Shown one piece after another: positions 1 to 8,299 of a stretch of 64,000 nucleotides of DNA. Location: NCBI RefSeq assembly GCF_003651185.1, contig NZ_RCDC01000004.1:2555288-2619287 (forward strand), given 5' to 3'. The stretch is from Stenotrophomonas rhizophila. Its GTDB lineage: Bacteria; Pseudomonadota; Gammaproteobacteria; Xanthomonadales; Xanthomonadaceae. Numbering within the stretch: the stretch's first letter is position 1; each line of letters begins with the position of its first letter. A program made the position numbers and the translations under genes. Under the pieces are notes generated by a model that saw only the letters and a list, made by a program, of their open reading frames with translations, searched no databases and was not told the origin of the DNA.

Positions 1-166
1 CCGTGTCATCGGCCGTGCCGTGCAGCTCGCTGCTGTCTGCGTGCACGGTCAGGTGGATATCGGCCAGGGCCGAGGCCAGCGAGCTGCCGAACACGCCCAC
101 ACCGACCACCACCAGCATCAGCAGGCGGAGCAGCAGGGACGGACGCGGGCGGGCACGACGGAACAT
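1..166 (-). CDS. Truncated exported protein, N-terminal 55 residues
   Basis: Only the beginning of this gene is in the window; the rest lies beyond the left edge. The reading frame starts at an ATG (164-166) and encodes a basic N-terminus (MFRRARPRPS), a run of leucines and valines, and an SLASALA segment that looks like a Sec signal peptide with cleavage near residue 34. The mature start (DIHLTVHADSSELHG) contains no motif I recognise. It lies 99 nt downstream of the DUF885 peptidase on the same strand and might be cotranscribed with it. The signal peptide is visible in the sequence; no function can be given. Confidence 0.6.
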   Translation of the reverse strand, partial: MFRRARPRPSLLLRLLMLVVVGVGVFGSSLASALADIHLTVHADSSELHGTADDT

Positions 167-265
167 GGCCCGCAGGGTAGCCGGGCGTGAAGCCGTTACA
201 CAATCGCAGCCCGGCCGCTTGGTTCACGTTGGCCGGGGCCGGCACGATGGCCGGCCCCGCGCACC

Positions 266-2059
266 TCAGCTGGCGGCGGCCTTGCGCTGGGCGATGAAGG
301 CCTGGATCTGCGCCTCCAGCACCGGCAGCGGCACCGAGCCCTGGCTGAGCACGGCGTCGTGGAAGGCCTTGACGTCGAAGCGGTCGCCCAGCTCCTGCTC
401 GGCCTGCGCGCGCAGGCGCACGATCGCGATCTCACCGAGCTTGTAGCTCAGCGCCTGACCCGGCCAGGAAATGTAACGATCCACTTCGGTGGTCACTTCG
501 TGCTCGCTCAGCGCGGTGTGGTCGCGCAGGTAGGACAGCGCCTGCTCGCGGGTCCAGCCCTTGTGGTGCACGCCGGTATCGATCACCAGACGCGCGGCGC
601 GCCACATTTCGTAGGTCAGGCGGCCGAAATCCTCGTACGGCGTTTCGTAGATGCCCATCTCCACGCCGAGCTTCTCGCAGTACAGGCCCCAGCCTTCGCC
701 ATAGGCGGAGATGTAGTTGTTGCGGCGGAACGCGGGCTGCTCGCCCTGCTCTGCCGCCAGCGCGCCCTGCAGGGCATGGCCCGGATCGGACTCATGCAGG
801 GTCAGCGCCGGCAGGTTGTACAGCGGCCGCGCCGGCAGGTTGTAGGTGTTGAGCCAGTAGGTGCCCATGCCGCCGCGGCCGGCGGTCCAGAACGGGGCGA
901 TGTCCGGCGGCACCGGCACGATGGTGAAGCGCGCGCGCGGCAGCGTCATGTACTTGCCGATCACGCCATCCACGCGCTTGGAGATCCACGCCGCACGATG
1001 CAGCAGCTCATCCGGGGTCTTGGCGTAGAACTGCGGATCGGTACGCAGGAAGGTCAGGAACTCGGCGAAGCTGCCCTTGAACTCGACCTGCTGGATGATG
1101 CCGTTCATCTCGGCCTGGATGCGTGCGACTTCCTTCAGCCCGATCTCGTGGATCTGCTGCGGGGTCAGGTCCAGCGTGGTGTATTCGTGAATCTGCTGCT
1201 TGTAGTACGCCTTGCCGCCCGGCATCGCCTCGGCGGCCAGGGTGGTGCGCGCCCGCGGCACGTACTCGCTGACGAAGAAGGTGCGCAGCTTGGCGAACGC
1301 CGGCACCACGCTGCCGCCGATGGCCTGGCGGGCCTGTTCCTGCAGCTGTGCCTGCTCGGCGGCCGGGATGCTGGCCGGCAGCTTCTTGAACGGGGCGTAC
1401 AGCGGCGACTGGGTCGGGTCCTTCAGTTCGGACACGGTGGCGATGGACACCTCGCGGCCATCGAGCACCGCACGCGGCACGCTGAAACCGCGCTTGAGGC
1501 CGGCACGCATGTTCTCGGTCTGCTGCTCGAAGTAGCGCGGCACATCGTTCAGGCGTGCGATGTAGTTGCGGTAGTCCTGCGCGGTCTTCATCTCGCGCCG
1601 GGCCATGAAGGACAGGTTGGACCAGAACGAGGAGTCCGCGTTGAACGGCATTTCGTAGGCGCGCAGACGCACCTCGGCAGCCAGGTTGAACACCTGGTCG
1701 CGGTAGATCGCGTAGTTGATGCGGTTTTCGGCCGAGAGCGCCTGGGTGTCGAGCTTGTCCAGCTGGGCCAGGACGTCGTCCCAGACCTTCAACCGGCCCT
1801 GCTGCGCGGCGGCGCCGACATCGGGCATGCGGGTGGCATTGGCCGGGCCGTCACCGTCTTCGCTGGCCTCACCGCCCCCGGCTTCGCGCCAGGCCCATTC
1901 CTTCTCGTAGATCGCGCGGAACTGCGCATCGGCAGGGCTTTCAGTGGCCAGGCTGGCCGGGGCGGCAGCCGGGGCAGCCGGAGGAGCAGCCAGGGCAGCG
2001 CCGGCGGGAAGGGCCAGGGCGAGCAGCAGCGCAGCAACGAGCGGTGATTTCACGGTCAA
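266..2059 (-). CDS. DUF885-family metallopeptidase, secreted
   Basis: This 597-residue protein has a clear signal peptide (MTVKSPLVAALLLALALP, cleavage after an AALA box) and belongs to the DUF885 family of predicted zinc carboxypeptidase-like enzymes. Near residue 420 it carries the family's zinc site in the form HESDPGH, with further acidic and histidine residues after it. The full length suits the family. It probably acts on peptides in the periplasm or outside the cell. The start codon at 2059 is TTG; a GTG two codons later (2053) would also leave the signal peptide intact, so the exact start is uncertain. Substrate unknown. Confidence 0.85.
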   Translation of the reverse strand: MTVKSPLVAALLLALALPAGAALAAPPAAPAAAPASLATESPADAQFRAIYEKEWAWREAGGGEASEDGDGPANATRMPDVGAAAQQGRLKVWDDVLAQLDKLDTQALSAENRINYAIYRDQVFNLAAEVRLRAYEMPFNADSSFWSNLSFMARREMKTAQDYRNYIARLNDVPRYFEQQTENMRAGLKRGFSVPRAVLDGREVSIATVSELKDPTQSPLYAPFKKLPASIPAAEQAQLQEQARQAIGGSVVPAFAKLRTFFVSEYVPRARTTLAAEAMPGGKAYYKQQIHEYTTLDLTPQQIHEIGLKEVARIQAEMNGIIQQVEFKGSFAEFLTFLRTDPQFYAKTPDELLHRAAWISKRVDGVIGKYMTLPRARFTIVPVPPDIAPFWTAGRGGMGTYWLNTYNLPARPLYNLPALTLHESDPGHALQGALAAEQGEQPAFRRNNYISAYGEGWGLYCEKLGVEMGIYETPYEDFGRLTYEMWRAARLVIDTGVHHKGWTREQALSYLRDHTALSEHEVTTEVDRYISWPGQALSYKLGEIAIVRLRAQAEQELGDRFDVKAFHDAVLSQGSVPLPVLEAQIQAFIAQRKAAAS

Positions 2060-2137
2060 GGGTTCCCGAGGGACGGCAAACCCCGATCATGGCACCAAGC
2101 CGGCGGGCGGTGCATGGATCAAAGGTCCTGCCCGCCC

Positions 2138-2479
2138 CTAGTGCGTCGCCTTGTCCCGCTTCCACCCACGGTGCGCGATATCCAGCTTCAGGCTGTACAG
2201 CGCGGTGAAGGCCGGGAACAGATTCTGCAGCACGCCCACCGAGTCCTGTTTGGCCGAGAACAGGAAGTAGCTCAGCGTCATCAGGCTGCCGACCACGCTC
2301 ATGTACCAGAACAGGCGTGGGATCACCGGCTTGCCGGCGCGGCGCGAGGCCACGAACTGGACCAGCCAGCGGCCGCCGAACATCAGTGCGCCGGTGTAGC
2401 CGATCAGCTTCCAGCCGGTCACATGCAGGCCGGTCCAGTACAACCAGGTCAGCGGCTGATCGAGCCAGTGCAGTTCCAT
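2138..2479 (-). CDS. Small LAB_N-domain membrane protein
   Basis: This 113-residue protein has about three membrane helices and matches the lipid-A-disaccharide synthase N-terminal (LAB_N) domain. In many bacteria this domain occurs as a free-standing small membrane protein next to a polyprenyl-phosphate glycosyltransferase. Recognisable segments are GYTGALMFGGRWLVQF and the PRLFWYMSVVGSLMTLSYF stretch. Its ATG shares one base with the TGA of the upstream glycosyltransferase gene (TGATG), so translation of the two is almost certainly coupled. I infer that it helps that glycosyltransferase handle a lipid-linked sugar at the inner membrane. It lacks the LpxB catalytic domain, so it is not LpxB itself. 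Confidence 0.85.
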   Translation of the reverse strand: MELHWLDQPLTWLYWTGLHVTGWKLIGYTGALMFGGRWLVQFVASRRAGKPVIPRLFWYMSVVGSLMTLSYFLFSAKQDSVGVLQNLFPAFTALYSLKLDIAHRGWKRDKATH

Positions 2480-3201
2480 CAGCGTTCTTCCACGGCGGTG
2501 CGCTTGCTGCGCGTGATCAGCCAGGCCACCCCGCGCAGATCACGGATGCCGACCAGGGCGCGGCCGAGATTGTTGTACTTGGAGACCCCGGCGGTGCGGT
2601 GCCGGTGATTGACCGGCACGCTGGTGGTCTTCCAGCCGGCCCGCTGCATCAGCGCCGGCAGGTAGCGGTGCATGTGGTCGAAGTACGGCAACTCCAGGAA
2701 CGCAGCGCGCTCGAACAGCTTGATGCCGCAGCCGGTATCGGGGGTATCGTCGCGCAGCATGCGCGCGCGGATCGCGTTGGCCCACTTGCTGGCCCAGCGC
2801 TTGCTGCCCGAATCCTGGCGATTCACCCGCCACCCGGCGAACAGTTTGACCTCGGTGGCGGCCGCGGCACGGGCCGCAAGCAGCTTGGGGATGTCGGCCG
2901 GGTCGTTCTGGCCGTCACCATCCAGGGTGGCGATCCACGGCGCGCGCGCGTGCTTGACGCCGTTGCGTACCGCGGTGCTCTGCCCGCTCTGGGTGACGTG
3001 GTGCAGCACCCGCAGCTCCGGCGTGGAGGCCTTCAGGGCCTGCAGCACCGCCAGGGTGTCGTCGCGCGAGTGGTCGTCGATATAGACGATTTCAAAATCG
3101 ACCTGCCCGCGCAGTGCGGTGGTGATCTCGTGGATCAGGGGCGTGACGTTGTCGCGTTCATTGAAGACCGGGACGACGACCGACAACTGGGGTTGGCTCA
3201 T
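2479..3201 (-). CDS. Family 2 glycosyltransferase, dolichol-phosphate-mannose-synthase-like
   Basis: This 240-residue protein is a GT-A fold glycosyltransferase. It begins with the nucleotide-sugar binding strand LSVVVPVFNERDN, continues with DDHSRDDT near residue 42, and has the metal-binding DGDGQNDPADIP near residue 94. These features resemble enzymes that transfer a sugar to polyprenyl phosphate (DPM1, ArnC and RgtE types). There is no long C-terminal membrane domain; the overlapping downstream LAB_N protein may supply the membrane part. The upstream 4-epimerase (87 nt away, same strand) suggests the donor could be UDP-galacturonate. The sugar is inference; the enzyme class is clear. Confidence 0.87.
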   Translation of the reverse strand: MSQPQLSVVVPVFNERDNVTPLIHEITTALRGQVDFEIVYIDDHSRDDTLAVLQALKASTPELRVLHHVTQSGQSTAVRNGVKHARAPWIATLDGDGQNDPADIPKLLAARAAAATEVKLFAGWRVNRQDSGSKRWASKWANAIRARMLRDDTPDTGCGIKLFERAAFLELPYFDHMHRYLPALMQRAGWKTTSVPVNHRHRTAGVSKYNNLGRALVGIRDLRGVAWLITRSKRTAVEER

Positions 3202-3288
3202 GGTCGGGCTCTGCGAATGGCCAGGATCGAAAAAGAGCGCGCATTTTCCGCACCCGAGGTTATCCGAAGATGAATCGGCGCGTGTGTG

Positions 3289-4254
3289 TCAGGCGTGATC
3301 GCCGAAATACTCGCGGCACCAGGCCACCACCGGCGGCAGACCGCGCTCGATCGGCATCGCCGGTTCATAGCCGAAAGCGTCATGCGCACGCGTGGTATCG
3401 GCCATGGTGCGGACCATGTCGCCGGGCTGCATCGGCTTGTAGACCTTCTGCGCCGGGCGTCCGGCCGCCGCCTCGATGACGCCGATGAAGTGCTCCAGCT
3501 CGATCGGCGTGTGGTTGCCGAGGTTGAACACCCGGTGCGGCACCGTTTCGCTGGACGGATGCGCCAGCGCGCCGAGGATGCCATCCACGATGTCGGAGAC
3601 ATGTGTGAAGTCGCGCTGCATTTTTCCGTCGTTGAACACGTCGATCGGCCGCCCGGCCAGGACCGCGCGCGAGAACAGCAGCGGTGCCATGTCCGGGCGG
3701 CCCCACGGGCCGTACACGGTGAAGAAGCGCAGGCCGGTGGCGTGCAGGCCATACAGCTGGGCATAGGTGTAGGCCATCAGCTCGTTGGCGGCCTTGGTCG
3801 CGGCGTACAGCGAGCGCGGCTTGTCGATGCGCTGGTCTTCGGAAAACGGCGGGGTCGCCGAATCGCCGTACACCGAGCTGCTCGAGGCGTACACCAGATG
3901 GGCCACGCCGCGATGGCGGCACAGTTCCAGCATGTTGACGAAGCCGGTCAGGTTGCTGTCGACGTAGGCATGCGGGTTTTCCAGCGAATAGCGCACGCCG
4001 GCCTGTGCGGCCAGGTGGATGACGCGGGTCGGCTGGACCTCGTCGAACAGCGCGGCCAGGCCGTCGCGGTCGGTCAGGTCGAGCACGCGGATGTCCGCCT
4101 CCGGGCACAGCGCAGCCACGCGATCGCGCTTGATCTGCGGATCGTAGTAATCGTTGTAGTTGTCCAGGCCGACGACGCGCTCACCGCGCTCAAGCAGGGC
4201 CTTGCAGGTGTTGGCGCCGATGAAACCGGCGGCGCCGGTCACGAGAATCGTCAT
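3289..4254 (-). CDS. NAD-dependent UDP-sugar 4-epimerase, UDP-glucuronate type
   Basis: This 321-residue short-chain dehydrogenase-type epimerase begins with the NAD-binding motif GAAGFIG (residues 7-13). It has the active-site pair YAATK near residue 150. LDNYNDYYDP near residue 30 and FTVYGPWGRPDMA near residue 180 are both typical of UDP-glucuronate 4-epimerases (LspL/CapI type), which make UDP-galacturonate. It lies just upstream of a polyprenyl-phosphate glycosyltransferase and a LAB_N protein, which suggests a shared pathway to a lipid-linked uronic acid for LPS or another surface glycan. UDP-GlcNAc or UDP-Glc cannot be excluded as substrate from sequence alone. Confidence 0.85.
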   Translation of the reverse strand: MTILVTGAAGFIGANTCKALLERGERVVGLDNYNDYYDPQIKRDRVAALCPEADIRVLDLTDRDGLAALFDEVQPTRVIHLAAQAGVRYSLENPHAYVDSNLTGFVNMLELCRHRGVAHLVYASSSSVYGDSATPPFSEDQRIDKPRSLYAATKAANELMAYTYAQLYGLHATGLRFFTVYGPWGRPDMAPLLFSRAVLAGRPIDVFNDGKMQRDFTHVSDIVDGILGALAHPSSETVPHRVFNLGNHTPIELEHFIGVIEAAAGRPAQKVYKPMQPGDMVRTMADTTRAHDAFGYEPAMPIERGLPPVVAWCREYFGDHA

Positions 4255-4340
4255 GGGGTCTGTCCGTCATGCAGCCACGTATCAATACAGTGTTTTGCCG
4301 GAACGCACGCGTGGCGATCCGCGCATCCCGGTGGCCCGCC

Positions 4341-4649
4341 TCACCAGAGGCTGAGCGGCGCTTCCTTGGCCAGGGTGGCCTTGCGTTCCTTGCTGAAATC
4401 CCACCACGGCCGCGGCGCCTCGCCCTGCATGAAACGCAGCACCGACAGAAATACATCGATCACACAGGGGTCGTGCATCACCCCGGTGCGCAGACACAGC
4501 TGCGCGTACATGTCGTAGGCATCGCGACCGCGCAGATGCGCTGGCACGCGGATGCCGATCAGACGGAGATCTTTCTCACAGGCCGGCCCGACATTCGGCA
4601 GGTCGGTCAGACGCAACAGATGGTTGCGGTCGACCTTGGTGGGGTTCAT
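4341..4649 (-). CDS. Helix-hairpin-helix protein, Cdd1 (pathogenicity locus) family
   Basis: This 102-residue protein has an N-terminal helix-hairpin-helix element (LTDLPNVGPACEKDLRLIGI, residues 14-33). The rest resembles the small Cdd1 or 'pathogenicity locus' family, with a DAYDMYAQLC segment and a tryptophan-rich end (PRPWWDFSKERK). Such HhH elements usually bind DNA non-specifically. It lies 35 nt downstream of parB on the same strand and is probably in that transcript. The family name comes from an early mapped locus and does not establish a role. Actual function unknown. Confidence 0.75.
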   Translation of the reverse strand: MNPTKVDRNHLLRLTDLPNVGPACEKDLRLIGIRVPAHLRGRDAYDMYAQLCLRTGVMHDPCVIDVFLSVLRFMQGEAPRPWWDFSKERKATLAKEAPLSLW

Positions 4650-4684
4650 TGGTTGGGGGAAATCCTCTGACGCCTGCGGGGGAC

Positions 4685-5608
4685 TCAGCCCTTCTGTGCG
4701 CGAAGTCGGTCGAGCACGCCATCCAGCGTGTCCAGGTCGGTGTAATGGATGATCAGCTTGCCCTTGCCGCCACGGCCATGGGCGATCGCCACGCGGGCGC
4801 CCAGCGACTCGGACAACTCGGTTTCCAGCGAAGCGATATCGGCCTGCGGCGCGGCGGCGGTGGGCTTCTTGCGCAGCGCGCCGGGCACTTTGCCAGCAGC
4901 GAACTGCTGCGCGCGGTGTTCCACTTCGCGCACCGACCAGCCCTGGTCGGCCGCTTCCTGGGCCAGCTTGCTGGCCAGTTCCGGTGCCAGGGTGAGCAGC
5001 GCGCGGGCATGGCCCATTTCCAGCCGGCGGGTTTCCAGCAGCAGGCGGATCGCGATCGGCAGCTCCAGCAGGCGCAGCAGGTTGGACACCGCCGCGCGCG
5101 AGCGGCCGACGGCCTGGGCGGCTTCGGCATGGGTGAGGGCGAACTCGCTGATCAGCCGCTGCAGCGCTTCGGCTTCTTCGAGCGGATTGAGGTCTTCGCG
5201 CTGGATGTTCTCGATCAGCGCCATCGCGATGACGGTGCGGTCTTCCAGCTCGCGCACCACCACCGGTACTTCATCCAGACCGGCCAGCTGCGACGCGCGC
5301 CAACGGCGTTCGCCGGCCACGATCTCGAAGCTGTCCGCGCCCAGCTGGCGGACCAGGATCGGCTGGATCACGCCCTGCGCCTTGATCGACTCGGCCAGCT
5401 CGGCAAGCTTGGTCTCGTCCATGTCGCGGCGCGGCTGGTATTTGCCCGGCTGCAGATGACCGACCGGCAGCTTGCGCAGGCGTTCACCCGGCAGCGGTTC
5501 GACCACGGCCGCCGCCTGCACCTGTGTCACCGCCCCCTTGGGCCCCAACAGCGCGTCGAGGCCACGGCCGAGGCCGCGTTTCTTGCCGAGGGCAGGCTTG
5601 GTGCTCAT
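4685..5608 (-). CDS. parB: Chromosome-partitioning protein ParB
   Basis: This 307-residue protein is a chromosomal ParB, the CTPase clamp that loads at parS and spreads on DNA near the origin. It begins KPALGKKRGLGRGLDALLG, the usual N-terminal ParA-contact segment. GERRWRASQ near residue 98 and ENIQREDLNPLEEA shortly after form the CTP-binding part of the ParB/Srx domain. A helix-turn-helix (ALTHAEAAQAVGRSRAAVSN) follows, then the C-terminal dimerisation region. The ATG at 5606-5608 shares one base with the parA stop codon (TGATG), which fixes the start and couples translation. The same frame stays open upstream inside parA but has no role there. Confidence 0.96.
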   Translation of the reverse strand: MSTKPALGKKRGLGRGLDALLGPKGAVTQVQAAAVVEPLPGERLRKLPVGHLQPGKYQPRRDMDETKLAELAESIKAQGVIQPILVRQLGADSFEIVAGERRWRASQLAGLDEVPVVVRELEDRTVIAMALIENIQREDLNPLEEAEALQRLISEFALTHAEAAQAVGRSRAAVSNLLRLLELPIAIRLLLETRRLEMGHARALLTLAPELASKLAQEAADQGWSVREVEHRAQQFAAGKVPGALRKKPTAAAPQADIASLETELSESLGARVAIAHGRGGKGKLIIHYTDLDTLDGVLDRLRAQKG

Positions 5609-6405
5609 CAGGCGGTCTCCATGGCCTTGTCGGCCTTCTTGCGTTGGTTGTTGCGACGGATGATCTCGCCGGCCAGGCCGAGATAGGCAACGCCACCGCG
5701 CGAGGCACGGTCGTACCCGACGATGCTCTGGCCATGGCTGGGCGCCTCGGCCAGGCGCACGTTGCGCGGCACGATGGTGCGGAACACCTGCTCGCCGAAG
5801 TGCTCGGTCAGCTCGGCCGACACGGCATTGGCCAGGTTGTTGCGCACATCGAACATGGTCCGCAGCACCCCCTCGATCTCCAGCGCGGGATTGAGGTTGG
5901 CACGCAGCGCTTCGATGGTTTCCACCAGCGCGCTCAGGCCTTCCAGCGCGTAGTACTCGCACTGCATCGGCACGATCACCGAATCGGCGGCGGCCAGCGC
6001 GTTGAGCGTCAGCAGCGACAGCGCCGGCGGGCAGTCGATCAGGATGTAGTCGTATTCGTCACGGATCGGGGCCAGCGCGCGCTTGAGGCGCTGCTCGCGC
6101 TCGCTCTGGTCCATCAGCTGGATCTCGGCGGCGGTCAGGTCGATGTTGCCCGGGAGCAGGTCGAAACCTTCCGGCGTCTTGACCCGGACCTCGGCCGCGG
6201 TGCTTTCGCCCAGCAGCAGGTCACAGGTGGAGGCGGCGACTTCGCGCTTGTCCACGCCGCTGCCCATGGTCGCATTGCCTTGGGAATCGAGGTCGACAAG
6301 AAGCACGCGCTTGGGTGCAGCAGCCAGGGAGGCGGCCAGATTGACGGCGGTCGTGGTCTTGCCGACGCCACCTTTCTGGTTGGCGATGGCGATGATGCGG
6401 GCCAT
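5608..6405 (-). CDS. parA: Chromosome-partitioning ATPase ParA (Soj type)
   Basis: This 265-residue ATPase works with ParB to segregate origin regions. It starts MARIIAIANQ followed by the deviant Walker A motif KGGVGKTT, then the LLVDLDSQGNA switch region, and later IDCPPALSLLT as the Walker B element. The length matches chromosomal ParA. A second ATG five codons upstream (6420) is in frame, but the family normally begins at MARIIA, so I chose 6405. The gene follows rsmG on the same strand with a 200-nt gap, the common order near bacterial origins, although mnmG is not beside it here. Confidence 0.96.
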   Translation of the reverse strand: MARIIAIANQKGGVGKTTTAVNLAASLAAAPKRVLLVDLDSQGNATMGSGVDKREVAASTCDLLLGESTAAEVRVKTPEGFDLLPGNIDLTAAEIQLMDQSEREQRLKRALAPIRDEYDYILIDCPPALSLLTLNALAAADSVIVPMQCEYYALEGLSALVETIEALRANLNPALEIEGVLRTMFDVRNNLANAVSAELTEHFGEQVFRTIVPRNVRLAEAPSHGQSIVGYDRASRGGVAYLGLAGEIIRRNNQRKKADKAMETA

Positions 6406-6605
6406 GCGGGTGAGCCTCATCGGCAGGGAGTGGGACTGGTCATTATGCGTATATGGGGCGTGTCATGCACTGTGAGATGCGTGGCAGGCACGCGCCGCAA
6501 TGCCGCAGCGACGCCCACGGGCACGCCGACGGCGCCGCATGGGGCCATCGCGGGAAGGGGCGGGACGACCGTGGGGCGGGCGCTGCGGGCAGCGAAGTCA
6601 CCGGC

Positions 6606-7244
6606 TCACGGGCCGATGACCACCACCAGATGACGTTCGCCGGTCAATCCAGGGACGCTCAAGGGCAGCACCTGCTCGACCGACCAGCCGGCCGGCAGCT
6701 GCGCGATCTCGTCGTGCGGGTACACGCCTTTCATCGCCAGCAGGCGGCCGCCCGGGCGCAGCAGATGCCCACCGACCCGGATGATCCCGGCCAGGGTATC
6801 CATCGCGCGGGCGGTCAGATGGTCGTAGGCGGCCGGTTCGGCCAGCGACTCGGCACGCGACTCGGCCACGCGGGCGTTGCCCAGGCCCAGCTGGCGCACG
6901 GCCTCGCGCATGAAGCGGGCTTTCTTGCCGTTGCTCTCGACCAGGGTCACCTGCAACTGCGGGCGCGCGATCGCCAGCGGGATGCCCGGCAGCCCGGGGC
7001 CGGTGCCCAGATCGGCCAGGGTGCCGGTCTCCAGGTACGGCTGCATCGCCAGCGAATCGAGCAGATGGCGGGTCACCATCTCCAGCGGATCGCGGATGGC
7101 GGTCAGGTTGTAGGTGCGGTTCCAGCGGTCGAGCAGGGTCAGGTAGGTCAGCAGCGGTGGTGCCAGCGCGGCGTCCAGCTGCATGGCGGCCAGGCCGCGC
7201 TCAAGCGCATCGGCCACGCCAGCGGGGAGGGTGTGTTCTGTCAT
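6606..7244 (-). CDS. rsmG: 16S rRNA (guanine-N7) methyltransferase RsmG (GidB)
   Basis: This 212-residue SAM-dependent methyltransferase modifies G527 of 16S rRNA. The sequence shows the RsmG SAM pocket [17 protein letters not shown] near residue 72 and a following [11 protein letters not shown] strand. The N-terminal part with [14 protein letters not shown] is typical of the family. I chose the ATG at 7242-7244 (MTEHTLPAG) because the upstream in-frame extension has no family resemblance and runs into a palindromic repeat. It is the first of the rsmG-parA-parB block. Loss of this enzyme is known elsewhere to give low-level streptomycin resistance. Confidence 0.95.
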   Translation of the reverse strand: MTEHTLPAGVADALERGLAAMQLDAALAPPLLTYLTLLDRWNRTYNLTAIRDPLEMVTRHLLDSLAMQPYLETGTLADLGTGPGLPGIPLAIARPQLQVTLVESNGKKARFMREAVRQLGLGNARVAESRAESLAEPAAYDHLTARAMDTLAGIIRVGGHLLRPGGRLLAMKGVYPHDEIAQLPAGWSVEQVLPLSVPGLTGERHLVVVIGP

Positions 7245-7264
7245 GGCACCATTATCGCAGGTCG

Positions 7265-7288
7265 GTAGAGCCGACCGTTGGTCGGCTG
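7265..7288. repeat. SMAG/REP-type palindrome
   Basis: A GTAG tetranucleotide is followed by the palindrome AGCCGACCGTTGGTCGGCT. This is the layout of Stenotrophomonas GTAG (SMAG) elements. It sits between rsmG and the phosphopantetheinyl transferase gene and would form a hairpin in RNA. Confidence 0.75.
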
Positions 7289-7294
7289 CCCATC

Positions 7295-7894
7295 TCACAT
7301 CGCATGCCAGGCCAGCGCGGCGCGGAAATGATCGGCCGCCTGCCACTCGTGCAGGTGCCAGCGCTCGGCCGGGCCCAGTTCCGGATCACACCAGGCCAGG
7401 TGCAGGCCACCGTCGATGCCGGGCGCGAGCTGCAGCCGGTGCAGACCGAAGGAGATGCCCTGCCCCTGCGCCTTCAACAGCGCTTCCTTGGCGCACCACA
7501 CGCGGAAGAACCAATGGTTGCGGGCGTTCTCGTCCAGCGATTCCAGCCAGGCGATCTCGGCCGGGTGGAAGAAGCGCTGCACGATGTCCAGCATCCGTGG
7601 GCGCGGGCGCAGGGGTTCCAGGTCAACGCCGAGGCGGACGCCTTCACCGAGAGCGACCAGCAGCTGCCCGTGGCTGTGGCTCCAGCCGGTGCCGACATGC
7701 GCCAACGGGCCATGCAGCGCCGGCCGGCCGCGCGGGTCGCGCTGCAGCGGCAGGTCCTCCGGCGCCCCGCCCAGCTGCTCGGCCAGCAGCACCCGGGCCT
7801 GAGGCTCGCCCCGGGTGCCCGGCACATGCGGCAGGCGCCAGACCGTGACCGGGCCGAAGCGCCACGGGCCGTCCAGGGTGGCCGGCAGGGTCAT
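7295..7894 (-). CDS. 4'-phosphopantetheinyl transferase (Sfp type)
   Basis: This 199-residue enzyme moves the phosphopantetheine arm of CoA onto a serine of carrier proteins. It contains the two signature motifs of the Sfp group, GVDLE near residue 88 and WCAKEALLK near residue 131, which hold the Mg-binding acids and the catalytic lysine. The start was set at the ATG 7892-7894 (MTLPATLDG); the open frame upstream has no family similarity. No polyketide or non-ribosomal peptide genes lie nearby, so its target is elsewhere, for example a carrier protein of xanthomonadin-like pigment or siderophore synthesis. That target is a guess. Confidence 0.9.
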   Translation of the reverse strand: MTLPATLDGPWRFGPVTVWRLPHVPGTRGEPQARVLLAEQLGGAPEDLPLQRDPRGRPALHGPLAHVGTGWSHSHGQLLVALGEGVRLGVDLEPLRPRPRMLDIVQRFFHPAEIAWLESLDENARNHWFFRVWCAKEALLKAQGQGISFGLHRLQLAPGIDGGLHLAWCDPELGPAERWHLHEWQAADHFRAALAWHAM

Positions 7895-7984
7895 GCGAAC
7901 ACCCCGAAAAGAGCACTGCACGGTGACTTCACGGCACGTACCGTCAACTGGCCCGGTGCCATCCACTTATTGGGAGTCAACGTC

Positions 7985-8236
7985 ATGGGCATCATCATCT
8001 GGTTGATCGTCGGCGGTATCGTGGGCTGGCTTGCGAGCATCATCATGCGGCGCGATGCACAGCAGGGCATCATCCTGAACATCGTGGTCGGCATCGTCGG
8101 CGCGCTGATTGCCGGCTACTTTTTCGGCGGTGGCATCAATGAAGCGATCACCATCCGCACCTTCCTGTACTCGTTGATCGGCGCCGTGATCCTGCTCGCG
8201 ATCGTGAATCTGTTTACGCGTCGAAGCGTCCGGTAA
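7985..8236 (+). CDS. GlsB/YeaQ/YmgE family stress-associated membrane protein
   Basis: This 83-residue protein has three glycine-rich membrane helices (IIWLIVGGIVGWLAS, ILNIVVGIVGALIAGYFFGG and FLYSLIGAVILLAIVN) and belongs to the GlsB/YeaQ/YmgE group, formerly called transglycosylase-associated proteins. The ATG at 7985 has a GGGAG ribosome-binding site just upstream. These proteins are often induced in stationary phase or by acid or osmotic stress, but their biochemical role is not settled. It is monocistronic: divergent from the phosphopantetheinyl transferase and followed by a hairpin before the convergent xth gene. Confidence 0.9.
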   Translation: MGIIIWLIVGGIVGWLASIIMRRDAQQGIILNIVVGIVGALIAGYFFGGGINEAITIRTFLYSLIGAVILLAIVNLFTRRSVR

Positions 8237-8265
8237 CGAACGCACGTACAACGTGTGATCGACAG

Positions 8266-8292
8266 GGCCCGGCACTGCCGGGCCTTGTTGTT
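8266..8292 (+). terminator. Hairpin terminator after the GlsB-like gene
   Basis: GGCCCGGCA pairs with TGCCGGGCC and is followed by TTGTTGTTT. It lies between convergent genes, 30 nt after the GlsB-like stop codon and just outside the 3' end of xth. Confidence 0.7.
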
Positions 8293-8299
8293 TCCGCGG

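Noticed and set aside
4685..7244. parS sites near parAB
   Set aside because: I searched by eye for the TGTTTCACGTGAAACA consensus and found no good match anywhere in the window; they may lie elsewhere.
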